From contig NZ_ATXU01000004.1 in NCBI RefSeq assembly GCF_000421845.1, positions 1 through 64,000 on the forward strand: a stretch of DNA of 64,000 bases, in the 5' to 3' direction. Below the pieces are notes generated by a model. The model was not told the origin of the DNA, ran no database searches, and was given only the letters and a program-made list of their open reading frames with translations. The DNA comes from Leucobacter chironomi DSM 19883 (GTDB taxonomy: Bacteria; Actinomycetota; Actinomycetes; Actinomycetales; Microbacteriaceae). The translations under genes and the position numbers were made by a program. How positions within the stretch are numbered: the stretch's first letter is position 1; every line of letters starts with the position of its first letter. Below, piece after piece: positions 26,362 through 35,916 of the stretch.

Positions 26362-27960
26362 ATGGCCAAGTACGACCTCACGGCCGCCGAACCAGCCACG
26401 CGAACGCTGGACTCGGTGACGGGAATCAGCAAGAAGGGTCTCCCCTCGGGAACGGTGGGGGTGCTCGGCGCCCTCGTCATCGGGATCTCCACCTGCGCCC
26501 CGGCCTACACGCTGACCTCGGCGGTCGGCCCGGCTGCGAGTGAGGTCGGCTACCAGACCCCCGCGATCTTCCTCATGGGCTTCATCCCCATGCTGCTCGT
26601 CGCGCTCGGCTACCGCGCCCTCAACTCGGCGATGCCCGACTCGGGCACCTCCTTCACCTGGGCCACCCGCGCCTTCGGCCCCTGGATCGGCTGGATGGCG
26701 GGCTGGGGCCTCATCGCCGCCACCGTGCTCGTGCTCTCGAACCTCGCCGGCATCGCCGTCGAGTTCCTCTTCCAATCGATCAGCATTCTCGTCGGAGACC
26801 CCTCGATCGCGGAGATCGCGGGCAACCGCTTCATCAACATCGCGGTCTGCCTCGGCTTCATGGCCATCGCGACCTTCATCTCCTACCGGGGCATGACCTC
26901 GACCAAGGTCTTCCAGTACGTCACCGTCGCCTTCCAGATGATCGTGCTCGTCTGGTTCATCATCGCGATGTTCGTGGGCGCCGCCGATCCCGCTAACACC
27001 GAGGGCAGCATGCCCGAGCTCTCGTGGTTCAACCCGCTCGAGGTCGACAGCTTCAGCGCCTTCGCCGCCGGTATCGCGGTCTCGATCTTCGTCTACTGGG
27101 GCTGGGACACCGTGCTCACCATGGGCGAGGAGACCAAGCCCTCGAAGGGCCGCCTCTCGACCGAGAGCAAGGCCGCGACGATCCTCGTGCTGATCCTCGT
27201 CGTGCTCTACGTCGGCACCGCTGCCGCGACCGTGGCGTATGCCGGCCTCGGCGACGGCCCGACCGGCCTCGGCAACCCCGACATCGCCGAGAACGTGTTC
27301 GCCGCGCTCGCGCACCCGGTGATGGGGCCCGCCGCGATCCTGCTCTCGCTCGCGATCCTCGTCAGCGCCATGGCCTCGATCAACTCGACCGCGATCTCGC
27401 CCGCCCGCACGCTGCTGGCCATGTCGCACTACCGCGCGCTGCCCGCCTCGATCAAGCGCATCCACCCCAAGTACAAGTCGCCCTACGTGGCGCTCATGTG
27501 GTCGTCGGTCGTCGCCTCGGCGTTCTACGCGGTCATGCGCTTCATCAGCGAGGACGTGCTGTGGGACACCATCACGGCGCTCGGCATGATGGTCTGCTTC
27601 TACTACGGCATCACGGCGCTCGCGAGCCCCTGGTACTTCCGCAAGGCGGCCCTCAAGGAGGGCGCCGGCTCCGTGATCTCGAAGATCGTGCTCCCCGGCA
27701 TCGGCGGCGTGCTGCTGCTGATCGTGTTCGTGCAGACCACGATCGACAGCATGGACCCGAGCTTCGGATCCGGCAGCAACATCGGCGGAGTCGGGCTCGT
27801 CGGCATCATCGGCGTGGCCGTGCTCGGCATCGGCGTGGTGCTCATGCTGCTGCAGGCTCGCGTCGCGCCCGAGTTCTTCAAGGGCCGCGTGCTCGCGAAG
27901 GCCGACGCCAGCAACGACACCTCCGCGCTGCAGGTCTTCGACGACGGCCTCGGCTCCTAG
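26362..27960 (+). CDS. APC-family amino acid permease
   Basis: The product is 532 residues from this ATG and has about 12 hydrophobic segments. The first helix region TVGVLGALVIGISTCAPAYTLTSAVGP and the following MGFIPMLLVALGYRALNSAMPDSGTSFTWATRAFGPWIGWMAGWG match the APC transporters, in which the unwound first helix binds the substrate backbone. Helix 6 is SIFVYWGWDTVLTMGEETKPSKG. The transported amino acid is not clear. GTG at 26350 and ATG at 26287 are in-frame alternatives. A 20-bp terminator follows. Confidence 0.9.
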   Translation: MAKYDLTAAEPATRTLDSVTGISKKGLPSGTVGVLGALVIGISTCAPAYTLTSAVGPAASEVGYQTPAIFLMGFIPMLLVALGYRALNSAMPDSGTSFTWATRAFGPWIGWMAGWGLIAATVLVLSNLAGIAVEFLFQSISILVGDPSIAEIAGNRFINIAVCLGFMAIATFISYRGMTSTKVFQYVTVAFQMIVLVWFIIAMFVGAADPANTEGSMPELSWFNPLEVDSFSAFAAGIAVSIFVYWGWDTVLTMGEETKPSKGRLSTESKAATILVLILVVLYVGTAAATVAYAGLGDGPTGLGNPDIAENVFAALAHPVMGPAAILLSLAILVSAMASINSTAISPARTLLAMSHYRALPASIKRIHPKYKSPYVALMWSSVVASAFYAVMRFISEDVLWDTITALGMMVCFYYGITALASPWYFRKAALKEGAGSVISKIVLPGIGGVLLLIVFVQTTIDSMDPSFGSGSNIGGVGLVGIIGVAVLGIGVVLMLLQARVAPEFFKGRVLAKADASNDTSALQVFDDGLGS

Positions 27961-27986
27961 CCACTGCGCATCGGCTGCGCCGTCAG

Positions 27987-28030
27987 ACGGGGTGCGTTCG
28001 CGATCCACGGGGATCGCGAACGCACCCCGT
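27987..28030 (+). terminator. permease terminator
   Basis: A perfect 20-bp stem (27987-28006 with 28011-28030) closes an ACGG loop, followed by TGCG. It has no T-run but separates two clearly independent units. Confidence 0.75.
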
Positions 28031-28067
28031 TGCGCGATATCCGGGTGTTTTGCAGGCGGGCACTCGT

Positions 28068-28073
28068 TAGGAT
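28068..28073 (+). promoter_or_regulatory. -10 element (TAGGAT) of the GGDEF-thyA-dfrA unit
   Basis: TAGGAT precedes the GGDEF start codon by 36 bases, and the leader contains GGGTGGGAGCAGG. Confidence 0.4.
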
Positions 28074-28109
28074 TCTCACGGGACGGGCAGGGGATTGGGT
28101 GGGAGCAGG

Positions 28110-29057
28110 ATGAGGAAGCAGAACGATCGTTCGCTGGCGGCGGCGGCTTTTTACTTCGCGGGCGGACTGTTCCCGCTGTTGAACGCCACCGTTTTCAGGC
28201 TCACGCCTTTCCCGCGCTCCGACCTGCTGCTCATCGCGACGCTCTGCTTCTGCACGACGCTCGGCATCCTCTTCATCGGGGACCGCTTCTCGAGAACGGC
28301 GGCCGGCGTGGTGATGAGCGTGCCGCTCGTCACCGTCGTGCCGAACGTGCTGCTCTCATCCCAGGAGCTGCGCGTGCTGTCGCTGGGGTTCCTGTTCTTC
28401 CCCTACTTCATCTTCGTGGTCTGGTTCCTGCCGATCTGGTTCGCACGCCTGCTGGGCTACAGCTGGCTCGCGCTCTTCTGCGGGGCCGTAACCCTGAAGT
28501 ACGGCTTCGATCCGGCAGCGGTGCTGCTCGTGCTCGTCGTGAGCGGAGCCTCGCTCGGCGAACTCGTGCACCGATTCAAGCAGCGACTCGAACGCGACGC
28601 GATCACTGATCCGCTGTGCAGCGTCTGGAACCGGCGAGGCTTCGAATATCTGCTCTCGAAGGCCGTGGCGGTGGCCGAGCGCAACGAGCGACCGCTGGCG
28701 CTCGTCTACCTCGATCTCGACAACTTCAAAGCCATCAACGACGGCCGCGGGCACGTCGTCGGCGACCAGATGCTGCGCAGCTTCGCCCGAGAGATCGATG
28801 AGCGCATCCGTACCGAGGACGTGTTCGCGCGCTTCGGCGGCGACGAGTTCGCACTGCTGCTCATCGACTGCGACGCCCAGCAGGCGCGGGAGTCGGCCGA
28901 GCGGCTGCGGAGCGAGGTGTTCGCTCCGGCATGGTCGTTCGGCATCGCCGAGTGGCGACCCGGTGAGCAGTCGAAGGACTTCATCTCGCGAGCCGACCTC
29001 AGCATGCTCGCCGACAAGCAGCGTCGCAAGGTCGCCGCGGTAGACTCATCAGCGTGA
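28110..29057 (+). CDS. membrane-bound diguanylate cyclase (GGDEF)
   Basis: The 315-residue protein has about five to six hydrophobic helices in residues 8-150, then a cytoplasmic GGDEF domain starting [20 protein letters not shown]. The active-site loop is intact, RFGGDEF at residues 241-247, and the inhibitory site RxxD is present at Arg234-Asp237, five residues ahead. It should make cyclic di-GMP from two GTP. The domain is slightly short at its end. The ATG at 28110 follows GGGAGCAGG. Its stop codon overlaps the thyA GTG, an odd pairing of signalling and nucleotide metabolism. Confidence 0.88.
   Translation: MRKQNDRSLAAAAFYFAGGLFPLLNATVFRLTPFPRSDLLLIATLCFCTTLGILFIGDRFSRTAAGVVMSVPLVTVVPNVLLSSQELRVLSLGFLFFPYFIFVVWFLPIWFARLLGYSWLALFCGAVTLKYGFDPAAVLLVLVVSGASLGELVHRFKQRLERDAITDPLCSVWNRRGFEYLLSKAVAVAERNERPLALVYLDLDNFKAINDGRGHVVGDQMLRSFAREIDERIRTEDVFARFGGDEFALLLIDCDAQQARESAERLRSEVFAPAWSFGIAEWRPGEQSKDFISRADLSMLADKQRRKVAAVDSSA
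29041..29053 (+). promoter_or_regulatory. leaderless-type promoter of thyA inside the GGDEF gene
   Basis: TAGACT at 29041-29046 lies seven bases before the thyA GTG at 29054. thyA could thus be transcribed alone as well as with the upstream gene. Confidence 0.5.
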
Positions 29058-29863
29058 CTGCGAACGCGATCCCGACTCCCTACGAAGACCTGCTGCGCGA
29101 GGTGTACGAGCACGGCGCTCCGAAGTCCGACCGCACCGGTACTGGCACCCGCAGCCTCTTCGGGCGTCAGATCCGCTTCGACCTCGCCGAATCCTTCCCG
29201 CTGCTCACCACGAAGCGCGTGCACTTCAAGTCGGTCGCGGTCGAGCTGCTGTGGTTCCTGCGCGGCGAGGGCAACATCGACTTCCTCCGCGAGCACGGCG
29301 TCACCATCTGGGACGAGTGGGCCGACGAGCACGGCGACCTCGGTCCCGTCTACGGCGTGCAGTGGCGTTCGTGGCCCGCCCCGAACGGCGAGCACATCGA
29401 CCAGATCGCGCGGGTCGTCGAGCAGCTGCGATCCGATCCTGACTCGCGCCGGCTCATCGTCTCGGCCTGGAACGTCGCCGAGCTCGACCGGATGGCGCTC
29501 GCCCCCTGCCACGCGTTCTTCCAGTTCTACGTGGCCGACGGCAAGCTCTCGTGCCAGCTCTACCAGCGCTCCGCGGACATGTTCCTCGGCGTGCCCTTCA
29601 ACATCGCGAGCTACGCGCTGCTCACCCTCATGGTGGCGCAGCAGACCGGGCTCGAGCCCGGCGAGTTCGTGTGGACCGGCGGAGACTGCCACATCTACGA
29701 CAACCACATCGAGCAGGTCGAGCGACAGCTCGCCCGCGAGCCGTTCCCGTACCCCCGCATCGAGATCCGCAAGGCCGAGTCGATCCTCGACTACACCCTC
29801 GACGATTTCGAGATCGTCGGCTACGAGCATCACCCGGGCATCAAGGCGCCGGTGGCGGTGTGA
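29054..29863 (+). CDS. thyA: thymidylate synthase
   Basis: The 269-residue enzyme methylates dUMP to dTMP with methylenetetrahydrofolate. The catalytic Cys152 lies in [12 protein letters not shown], the folate and phosphate-binding segments [14 protein letters not shown] and [13 protein letters not shown] are present, and the C-terminus ends IKAPVAV as in the family. The GTG start overlaps the preceding stop codon by four bases. Dihydrofolate reductase, which recycles its folate product, follows after three bases. Confidence 0.97.
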   Translation: MTANAIPTPYEDLLREVYEHGAPKSDRTGTGTRSLFGRQIRFDLAESFPLLTTKRVHFKSVAVELLWFLRGEGNIDFLREHGVTIWDEWADEHGDLGPVYGVQWRSWPAPNGEHIDQIARVVEQLRSDPDSRRLIVSAWNVAELDRMALAPCHAFFQFYVADGKLSCQLYQRSADMFLGVPFNIASYALLTLMVAQQTGLEPGEFVWTGGDCHIYDNHIEQVERQLAREPFPYPRIEIRKAESILDYTLDDFEIVGYEHHPGIKAPVAV

Positions 29864-29866
29864 GCC

Positions 29867-30490
29867 GTGACGCGCGCTGACGAGCTGCGGCCCGAGCTGA
29901 GCACGGGCATCGGTGAAGGGCTCGGCATGATCTGGGCCGAGGCGCGGGGCGGAGCGATCGGCCGCGACGGCACGATGCCCTGGCACCTGCCCGAGGATCT
30001 TGCGCACTTCAAGACCACCACCTGGGGCGCGCCCGTCATCATGGGTCGCCGCACCTGGGAGTCGCTGCCCGAGCGCTTCCGGCCGCTGCCCGGTCGCGAG
30101 AACGTCGTCGTCACGCGCGCGACCGGCTTCGAAACGCCCGGGGCGACCGCGGTGACGTCGCTCGACGCGGCGATCGAGCGCACGAGCGGCAGTGTGCGCG
30201 AAGACTACGAGGCGCACCTCACGAGGCTGGCAGAGGATCCCGGCACGACGTGCCAGGATCCGGGTGCCTGGCCGGCCCGTGCGGCGTGGATCATGGGCGG
30301 CGGGCAGCTGTATCGGGCGGCCATGTCGCTCGCCGACGAACTGGTGGTGACCCGGATCGAGCTCGACGTGCCCGACGCCGACACCTTCGCGCCCGAGATC
30401 GGGCCCGAGTGGCGGCTCGCGGACCCCGGCACGTCGCTCGTCTCGCAGACGGGCCTCGGCTACCGCTTCGAGCGCTGGCTGCGCCGCTGA
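29867..30490 (+). CDS. dfrA: dihydrofolate reductase
   Basis: The 207-residue enzyme reduces dihydrofolate with NADPH. Motifs: MIWAEARGGAIGRDGTMPWHLPEDLAHFK, with the Trp-His-Leu-Pro-Glu-Asp active-site segment, IMGRRTWESLPERFRPLPGRENVVVTR, and IMGGGQLYRAAMSLADELVVTRIE. It is longer than usual (about 160-180 residues) because of an 18-residue N-terminal extension and an insertion near residue 110-140 (VREDYEAHLTRLAEDPGTTCQDPGAW). The GTG at 29867 lies three bases past the thyA stop. Confidence 0.95.
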   Translation: MTRADELRPELSTGIGEGLGMIWAEARGGAIGRDGTMPWHLPEDLAHFKTTTWGAPVIMGRRTWESLPERFRPLPGRENVVVTRATGFETPGATAVTSLDAAIERTSGSVREDYEAHLTRLAEDPGTTCQDPGAWPARAAWIMGGGQLYRAAMSLADELVVTRIELDVPDADTFAPEIGPEWRLADPGTSLVSQTGLGYRFERWLRR

Positions 30491-30525
30491 GACCGACTCA
30501 CGGGGCCCGTGTCGGCGGAGTCCGG

Positions 30526-30537
30526 TAGCCTAGTACG
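30526..30537 (+). promoter_or_regulatory. leaderless-type promoter of dapA
   Basis: TAGCCT at 30526-30531 lies six bases before the dapA GTG at 30538. No ribosome binding site is seen. Confidence 0.6.
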
Positions 30538-31515
30538 GTGGCAATCCAGGAAAACCCCTTCGGTCAGGTGCTCGTCGCGCTCGTCACGCCCTTCCAGGCT
30601 GACGGCGAGGTCGATTGGCCTGCTGTCGAGAAGCACATCGATGACTGCATCCAGAGCGGTGCCGACGGCATCGTGGTCACCGGCACGACCGGCGAGACCT
30701 CCACGCTGACCGACCCCGAGAAGATCAAGCTCGTCGAGGTCGCCAAGTCGGTGTCGGGCGGCCGCGCGAAGATCATCACGGGCGGCGGATCCAACGAGAC
30801 CGCGCACGCGATCGAGCTCTACAAGGCCAGCGAGAAGGCCGGCGCCGACGGCGTCATGATCGTCACGCCCTACTACAACAAGCCCACCCAGGCGGGCCTG
30901 CTCACCCACTTCCGCATGGTCGCCGACGCGACCGACCTGCCGGTGATCCTGTACGACATCCCCGGCCGCACCGGCGTGCCCATCAAGTACGAGACGATCC
31001 TGCGTCTCGCGAAGCACCCGAACATCCTCGCCGTGAAAGACGCCAAGGGCGACTTCAGCGAGGTGAGCCGGGTGCTCAACCAGACCGAGCTGCTCTACTT
31101 CTCGGGCGACGACGCCAATGTGCTGCCGCACCTCTCCATCGGCGCCACCGGCCTCATCGGCGTGACGGCCAACATCGCCGCCGCGCCCTACCGCGCCATC
31201 GTCGACGCCGTCAACGCCGGCGACCTGCACACCGCCCGCGACGCCCACCAGCGTCTCGAGCCCCTCGTGCGCGCGGTGATGACGCACGTGCCCGGCACGG
31301 TCGCGGCGAAGTACATCCTGCACGGCCTCGGCCGCATCGGCAGCCCCCGCGTGCGCCTGCCCCTCGTGGGGCCGGAGGAGTGGGAAGCCGCCCTCATCGA
31401 GGACGAACTCGCCCTCGTGGCCGACGTGCCCGGCGTCGACCTCTCGAACTTCAGGCCGGACCGCAATGCGGCTGCCGGCGGTGCCCTGCCCAAGATCGCA
31501 GGCACCACCCGCTAA
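30538..31515 (+). CDS. dapA: 4-hydroxy-tetrahydrodipicolinate synthase
   Basis: The 325-residue enzyme condenses pyruvate with aspartate semialdehyde at the entry to the diaminopimelate/lysine pathway. The Schiff-base lysine is Lys167 (ILAVKDAKGD); the family motifs GTTGETSTLTDPEK, VTPYYNKPTQAGL and YDIPGRTGVPI are present. The downstream gene is RNase J, a common actinobacterial neighbour. The pathway's dapB and dapF lie elsewhere in this window. Confidence 0.96.
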   Translation: MAIQENPFGQVLVALVTPFQADGEVDWPAVEKHIDDCIQSGADGIVVTGTTGETSTLTDPEKIKLVEVAKSVSGGRAKIITGGGSNETAHAIELYKASEKAGADGVMIVTPYYNKPTQAGLLTHFRMVADATDLPVILYDIPGRTGVPIKYETILRLAKHPNILAVKDAKGDFSEVSRVLNQTELLYFSGDDANVLPHLSIGATGLIGVTANIAAAPYRAIVDAVNAGDLHTARDAHQRLEPLVRAVMTHVPGTVAAKYILHGLGRIGSPRVRLPLVGPEEWEAALIEDELALVADVPGVDLSNFRPDRNAAAGGALPKIAGTTR

Positions 31516-31525
31516 CGAAGCGGCC

Positions 31526-31581
31526 CCCTGAGCCTGTCGCAGGGGGATCCCGATAGCTGATTCCCCTCGACAGGCTCCGGG
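31526..31581. repeat. inverted repeat built on GAGCCTGTCG, REP-like
   Basis: GAGCCTGTCG (31530-31539) has its exact complement at 31568-31577, and the flanks (CCCCCT and AGGGGGATC against GATTCCCCT and CCGGGA) nearly match. Palindromes on the core CGACAGGCTC are recalled as common between genes of many actinobacteria. It fills the dapA-rnj gap and could also act as a terminator. Confidence 0.6.
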
Positions 31582-31597
31582 AACAGCCAAGGAACAC

Positions 31598-33274
31598 ATG
31601 ACGAACCCCCCCTACGCTCCGCCCAAGCTCGAGAAGGGCACTCTCCGCATCACACCGCTCGGCGGCCTCGGCGAGGTCGGCCGCAACATGACCGTCTACG
31701 AGATCGACGGCAAGCTGCTGATCGTCGACTGCGGCGTGCTCTTCCCCGAGGTGCAGCACCCGGGCGTCGACCTGATCCTGCCCGACATCACCAAGATCGA
31801 GCACCGCCTGAACGACATCGTCGCCGTCGTGCTCACGCACGGCCACGAGGATCACATCGGCGGCGTGCCCTACCTGCTGAAGCTGCGCGAGGACATCCCC
31901 CTCGTCGGCTCGCGCCTCACGCTCGCCTTCGTCGAGGCGAAGCTCAAGGAGCACCGCATCCGTCCGAAGACCCGCGTGGTGGCCGAGGGCGACCGCGTGC
32001 AGTACGGCCCCTTCGACCTCGAGTTCATCGCGGTCAACCACTCGATTCCCGACGCGCTGGCCGTCGCGATCCGCACCGAGGCCGGTCTCGTCATCGGCAC
32101 CGGCGACTTCAAGATGGATCAGCTGCCGCTCGACGGCCGCATCACCGACCTGCGCGCCTTCGCGAAGCTCGGCGAGGAGGGCGTCGACCTCTTCATGACC
32201 GACTCGACGAACGCCGACGTGCCGGGCTTCACCCCGCTCGAGAAGAACATCGGCCCCGTCATCGAGCAGGTCATCGCGAAGACCCCCGGCAAGGTGGTCG
32301 TCGCCAGCTTCTCGAGCCACGTGCACCGCGTGCAGCAGGTGCTCGACGCCGCCCAGGCGAACGGCCGCCGCGTCGTGCTGCTCGGCCGCTCGATGGTGCG
32401 CAACATGAAGATCGCCTCCGATCTCGGCTACCTCGACGTGCCCGAGGGCGTGCTCGTGGATCTCAAGAAGAGCGGCGACATCCCCGATCACCGCATCGTC
32501 TACATGTCCACCGGTTCGCAGGGCGAGCCGATGGCCGTGCTCAGCCGTATGGTGAACCGCGAGCACCAGGTCGAGGTGGGCGAGGGCGACACCGTCATCA
32601 TGGCGTCGAGCCTGATTCCCGGCAACGAGACCTCCGTGTACCGCGTGATCGACGGCCTCATCAAGCTCGGCGCCAATGTGGTGCACAAGGGCAATGCGAA
32701 GGTGCACGTGTCGGGTCACGCCGCCGCGGGCGAGCTGCTCTACTGCTACAACATCGTGCGCCCGAAGAACGTGATGCCGATCCACGGCGAGTACCGCATG
32801 CTGGTGGCCAACGCCGCGCTCGCGATCGAGACGGGTGTGCCGCAGAACCGCACTGTCATCGCGGAGAACGGCACCGTGGTCGACCTCGCCGACGGCGTCG
32901 CCCGCGCGGTGGGCCAGCTCGACACCGAGTTCATCTACGTCGACGGCAAGAGCGTCGGCCGGGTCACCGACGACGACCTGCGGGACCGCCGCACGCTCGC
33001 CGAGGAGGGCTTCATCTCGGTGATCACCGTCGTCGAGCCCACGACCGCGCACATCGTGTCGGGCCCCGACATCCACGCGAAGGGCGTCGCCGAGGAGGCG
33101 CGGGTCTTCGAGAAGATCAAGCCGCAGATCGCGGACGCGCTCGAAGCAGCGATGAAGGACGGCGTGACCGACCATCACCAGCTGCAGCAGATCACCCGCC
33201 GCACCATCGGCCGCTGGGTGGGCACGAAGCTGCGCCGCAAGGCGATGATCGTGCCCGTCGTGGTGGTGGTGTAA
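31598..33274 (+). CDS. rnj: ribonuclease J
   Basis: The 558-residue protein is a metallo-beta-lactamase/beta-CASP nuclease. The zinc motif LTHGHEDHIGGVPYLL lies near residues 79-94, a second site GTGDFKMDQ follows, and the CASP region has STGSQGEPMAVLSRM and HVSGHAAAGELL. By family it has endo- and 5'-3' exonuclease activity on RNA and works in mRNA turnover and rRNA processing. The ATG at 31598 follows CCAAGGAACAC. With pnp also here, two main RNA decay enzymes are encoded in the window. Confidence 0.95.
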   Translation: MTNPPYAPPKLEKGTLRITPLGGLGEVGRNMTVYEIDGKLLIVDCGVLFPEVQHPGVDLILPDITKIEHRLNDIVAVVLTHGHEDHIGGVPYLLKLREDIPLVGSRLTLAFVEAKLKEHRIRPKTRVVAEGDRVQYGPFDLEFIAVNHSIPDALAVAIRTEAGLVIGTGDFKMDQLPLDGRITDLRAFAKLGEEGVDLFMTDSTNADVPGFTPLEKNIGPVIEQVIAKTPGKVVVASFSSHVHRVQQVLDAAQANGRRVVLLGRSMVRNMKIASDLGYLDVPEGVLVDLKKSGDIPDHRIVYMSTGSQGEPMAVLSRMVNREHQVEVGEGDTVIMASSLIPGNETSVYRVIDGLIKLGANVVHKGNAKVHVSGHAAAGELLYCYNIVRPKNVMPIHGEYRMLVANAALAIETGVPQNRTVIAENGTVVDLADGVARAVGQLDTEFIYVDGKSVGRVTDDDLRDRRTLAEEGFISVITVVEPTTAHIVSGPDIHAKGVAEEARVFEKIKPQIADALEAAMKDGVTDHHQLQQITRRTIGRWVGTKLRRKAMIVPVVVVV

Positions 33275-33278
33275 CGGC

Positions 33279-34256
33279 ATGGCGAACTTCTTTCAGACGG
33301 AGCGCTGGTGGGATTTCCAGCGCTCCCTGGGCGAAGAGGTCGTCTCCGGTCGTGGGGAGGGATGGCACTACTTCGGCCGCATCGTGCGCGATGCGCTGGG
33401 GCCGTACCTCTACCTGCCCTACGGCCCGGTCGTGGCCGATGAGCGCGCGCTCGACGCCGCGATCGCCGATGCGCGAGCGCAGGCGAAGCGTCTCGGCTGC
33501 TACCGGCTGGTGATCGAGCCGTCGCTGCCGATCACCCCCGAGCAGGCGGGCGCGCGGGGCAAGCGGATGCTCACCGGCTTCCAGCCGAGCCGCACCCACG
33601 TGGTCGACCTCACCCAGGACGAGGACGAGATCGTGCGCGGCATGAACGCGACTCGTCGCAAGCAGCACCGCGGTGCCGCGAAGCGGGGGTACGCCTTCGC
33701 CGAGTGCGACGACCCCGCCGACTACGATCTCGGGGTCGAGCTGCTGCGTCAGACCGGCGAGACCCGCTCCTTCGAGGTGCGCGACGGAAGCTACTTCGAG
33801 CATTTCCGAGGCCTGGTCGACGAGGGGATCGCGCGCGTCTTCGTCGCGAAGCACGAGGGCGAGACGAAGGTCGTCGGCTACGTGATCGACGACGAGGACA
33901 CGCGCTACTACCTGTACGTGGGGCGCGACCTCTCGAACAACAGCATGCAGATCTCCGCGCCGTTCATCGTCTTCCTGATGCTCGACGCGAAGGCCCGCGG
34001 GCTGCGCACCTTCGACTTCTACGGCATCTCCGCCCGCGACGACGTGCCCGACGAGTGGACCGGCTTCACCGTCTTCAAGCGCACCTTCGGCGGGCACGCG
34101 GTGCAGTTCTCGGGAGCGTGGGAGATCCCGGTGAAGCCCGTGCGCTACGCGGTGCGGCGCGCGCTCGACGCCGCGCACGAGCTGCGCGCGAAGCTCCGCA
34201 GTCGCGGTGCGACTGGCGGCGGCGCGACGGGCGACGGACCCGCGGCGAAGGAGTAG
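33279..34256 (+). CDS. FemAB-type aminoacyltransferase (peptidoglycan cross-bridge), copy 1
   Basis: The 325-residue protein has the double GNAT-like fold of the FemABX family, which adds amino acids from aminoacyl-tRNA to the peptide stem of lipid II. Typical segments are FFQTERWWDFQRSLG, LYLPYGPVVADERAL, NATRRKQHRGAAKRGY, and YYLYVGRDLSNNSMQISAPFIVFLMLDAKARGLRTFDFYGISARDDVPDEWTGFTVFKRTFGG. It starts four bases after rnj and is followed four bases later by murJ, which supports a cell-wall role. The added amino acid is not predictable. Confidence 0.88.
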   Translation: MANFFQTERWWDFQRSLGEEVVSGRGEGWHYFGRIVRDALGPYLYLPYGPVVADERALDAAIADARAQAKRLGCYRLVIEPSLPITPEQAGARGKRMLTGFQPSRTHVVDLTQDEDEIVRGMNATRRKQHRGAAKRGYAFAECDDPADYDLGVELLRQTGETRSFEVRDGSYFEHFRGLVDEGIARVFVAKHEGETKVVGYVIDDEDTRYYLYVGRDLSNNSMQISAPFIVFLMLDAKARGLRTFDFYGISARDDVPDEWTGFTVFKRTFGGHAVQFSGAWEIPVKPVRYAVRRALDAAHELRAKLRSRGATGGGATGDGPAAKE

Positions 34257-34260
34257 CGCG

Positions 34261-35862
34261 TTGGGGATCATGCGCGCGAGCGCGGTGATGGCCGCGGGCA
34301 CGATCCTGTCCCGCATCCTCGGCCTCGCGAAGGTCGTGGTGCTGGCGGCGGCGATCGGCCAGACCGCATCGGTCTCGGCCGACGCCTTCGCGAACGGCAA
34401 CATGCTGCCGAACACGGTGTACACGATCCTGCTGGGCGGCATGCTCAATGCGGTGCTCGTGCCGCAGATCGTGAAGGCCGCGAGGAACCCCGACGGCGGC
34501 GCCGGCTACATCAACAAGGTGCTCACCTTCGTGATCGTCGCGCTGACGGCGATCACGGTGCTCGCGATGGCTGCGGCGCCGCTGCTGGTGTTCCTGTTCC
34601 AGATGTCGTGGAGCGCGGATCAGCTGGCCCTGTCGGCGGCCTTCGCGTACTGGTGTCTCCCGCAGATCCTCTTCTACGGCGTCTACACGGTGATGGGGGA
34701 AGTGCTGAACGCGCGCAGCGTGTTCGGCCCCTATACCTGGGCTCCGGTGCTCAACAACGTCATCAGCATCGCCGGCATCATCGCGTTCATGGCCTGGTAC
34801 GGCGCCGACCCGACGGGTGACCGCACCGCCGCCGACTGGACGCTGCCGGGCATCGCGCTGCTCGCGGGCAGCGCCACGCTGGGCGTCGTGGCGCAGGCGC
34901 TGATCCTGTTCGCCTCGTGGCGCCGGGCGGGCATCCGCTACCGCCCCGACTTCGCCTGGAAGGGCATGGGTCTCGGCGCGACGGCGAAGATCGCGAGCTG
35001 GAGCCTCGCGATGATCGTCGTGATCCAGATCGGCGGCTGGGTGACCTCGAACGTGGTCGGCACGGCGACCGGCGCCGGGCCGTCGACCTCGGCGCTCGGC
35101 AACGCCTGGCTCGTGCTCATGCTGCCGCACTCGGTGCTCGCGGTGTCGCTCGCGACGGCGTACTTCACGCGGTTCTCCGAGGCGGGCCGCGACGGCCGCA
35201 TGGATGATTTCCGCGGCGACTTCTCGGCGTCGGTGCGGCAGGTGTCGCTCGTGATGGTGCTCGCGGCGGCGGCGATCTTCGCGGCCGCGTCGTTCCTGAG
35301 CCCGCTGATCGAGCGGGGCGGGCCGGTGCAGGTGGATCAGTTCGCGTTCGTGCTGCAGTGCTACGTGCTCTGCCTGGCCCCGTTCAGTTTCCTGTTCGTG
35401 GTGCAGCGCTCGTTCTACGCGCTCTCGGACACGCGCACGCCGTTCGTCTTCACGGTCGTGCAGCAGGCGGTGTTCGTGGTGTTGACGCTGCTGTGCCTGT
35501 TCGTGCCGCTCGACGTGCGGGGAGCCGCCGTGACGGTGGCGTACTCCGTCGCGACGATCGTGCAGGCGGTGCTCGCGACGGTGCTGCTGCGGCGCAAGAT
35601 CGGCCGGATCGACGGGCGCCGAGTGGTCGGCAGCCTGCTGCGGTTCGGGATCGCGGCGGTGCCCGCCGCCGCCGCCGGGCTTGCGGTCACCTGGCTGCTG
35701 CGGAGTGCGGTGCCCGGTTACGGGGTGGCGCAGGCCTTAGTGTTCGCGATCGCCGTCGGCTCCGTGGTCGCGGCGGTCTACGTCGTCGCCCTGGTGGTGA
35801 TGCGCTCGTCGGAGGTCGGCGAGGTCGTTTCGGTGCTGCGGCGCAGGCTCGGGCGGGGCTGA
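34261..35862 (+). CDS. murJ: MurJ/MviN-family lipid II flippase
   Basis: The 533-residue membrane protein has about 14 hydrophobic segments and the family start ASAVMAAGTILSRILGLAKVVVLAAAIG, followed by ADAFANGNMLPNTVYTILLGGMLNAVLVPQIV and later RSFYALSDTRTPF. It is expected to flip lipid-linked peptidoglycan precursors across the membrane. The start is taken as TTG at 34261, six bases after AAGGAG; ATG 34270 has worse spacing. It lacks the long cytoplasmic tail of mycobacterial MviN. FemAB-type genes lie on either side. Confidence 0.9.
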   Translation: MGIMRASAVMAAGTILSRILGLAKVVVLAAAIGQTASVSADAFANGNMLPNTVYTILLGGMLNAVLVPQIVKAARNPDGGAGYINKVLTFVIVALTAITVLAMAAAPLLVFLFQMSWSADQLALSAAFAYWCLPQILFYGVYTVMGEVLNARSVFGPYTWAPVLNNVISIAGIIAFMAWYGADPTGDRTAADWTLPGIALLAGSATLGVVAQALILFASWRRAGIRYRPDFAWKGMGLGATAKIASWSLAMIVVIQIGGWVTSNVVGTATGAGPSTSALGNAWLVLMLPHSVLAVSLATAYFTRFSEAGRDGRMDDFRGDFSASVRQVSLVMVLAAAAIFAAASFLSPLIERGGPVQVDQFAFVLQCYVLCLAPFSFLFVVQRSFYALSDTRTPFVFTVVQQAVFVVLTLLCLFVPLDVRGAAVTVAYSVATIVQAVLATVLLRRKIGRIDGRRVVGSLLRFGIAAVPAAAAGLAVTWLLRSAVPGYGVAQALVFAIAVGSVVAAVYVVALVVMRSSEVGEVVSVLRRRLGRG

Positions 35863-35916
35863 TCCGGGATCCGGACGGGCGAGCGCAGATCCGGATCCGG
35901 ATCGGGCGCCCGCGCC

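Noticed and set aside
35863-35916. GGATCC/CCGGAT-rich short repeats between murJ and the second FemAB gene
   Set aside because: The segment is only 54 bp and probably acts as a weak shared terminator region; the repeats are short and irregular.
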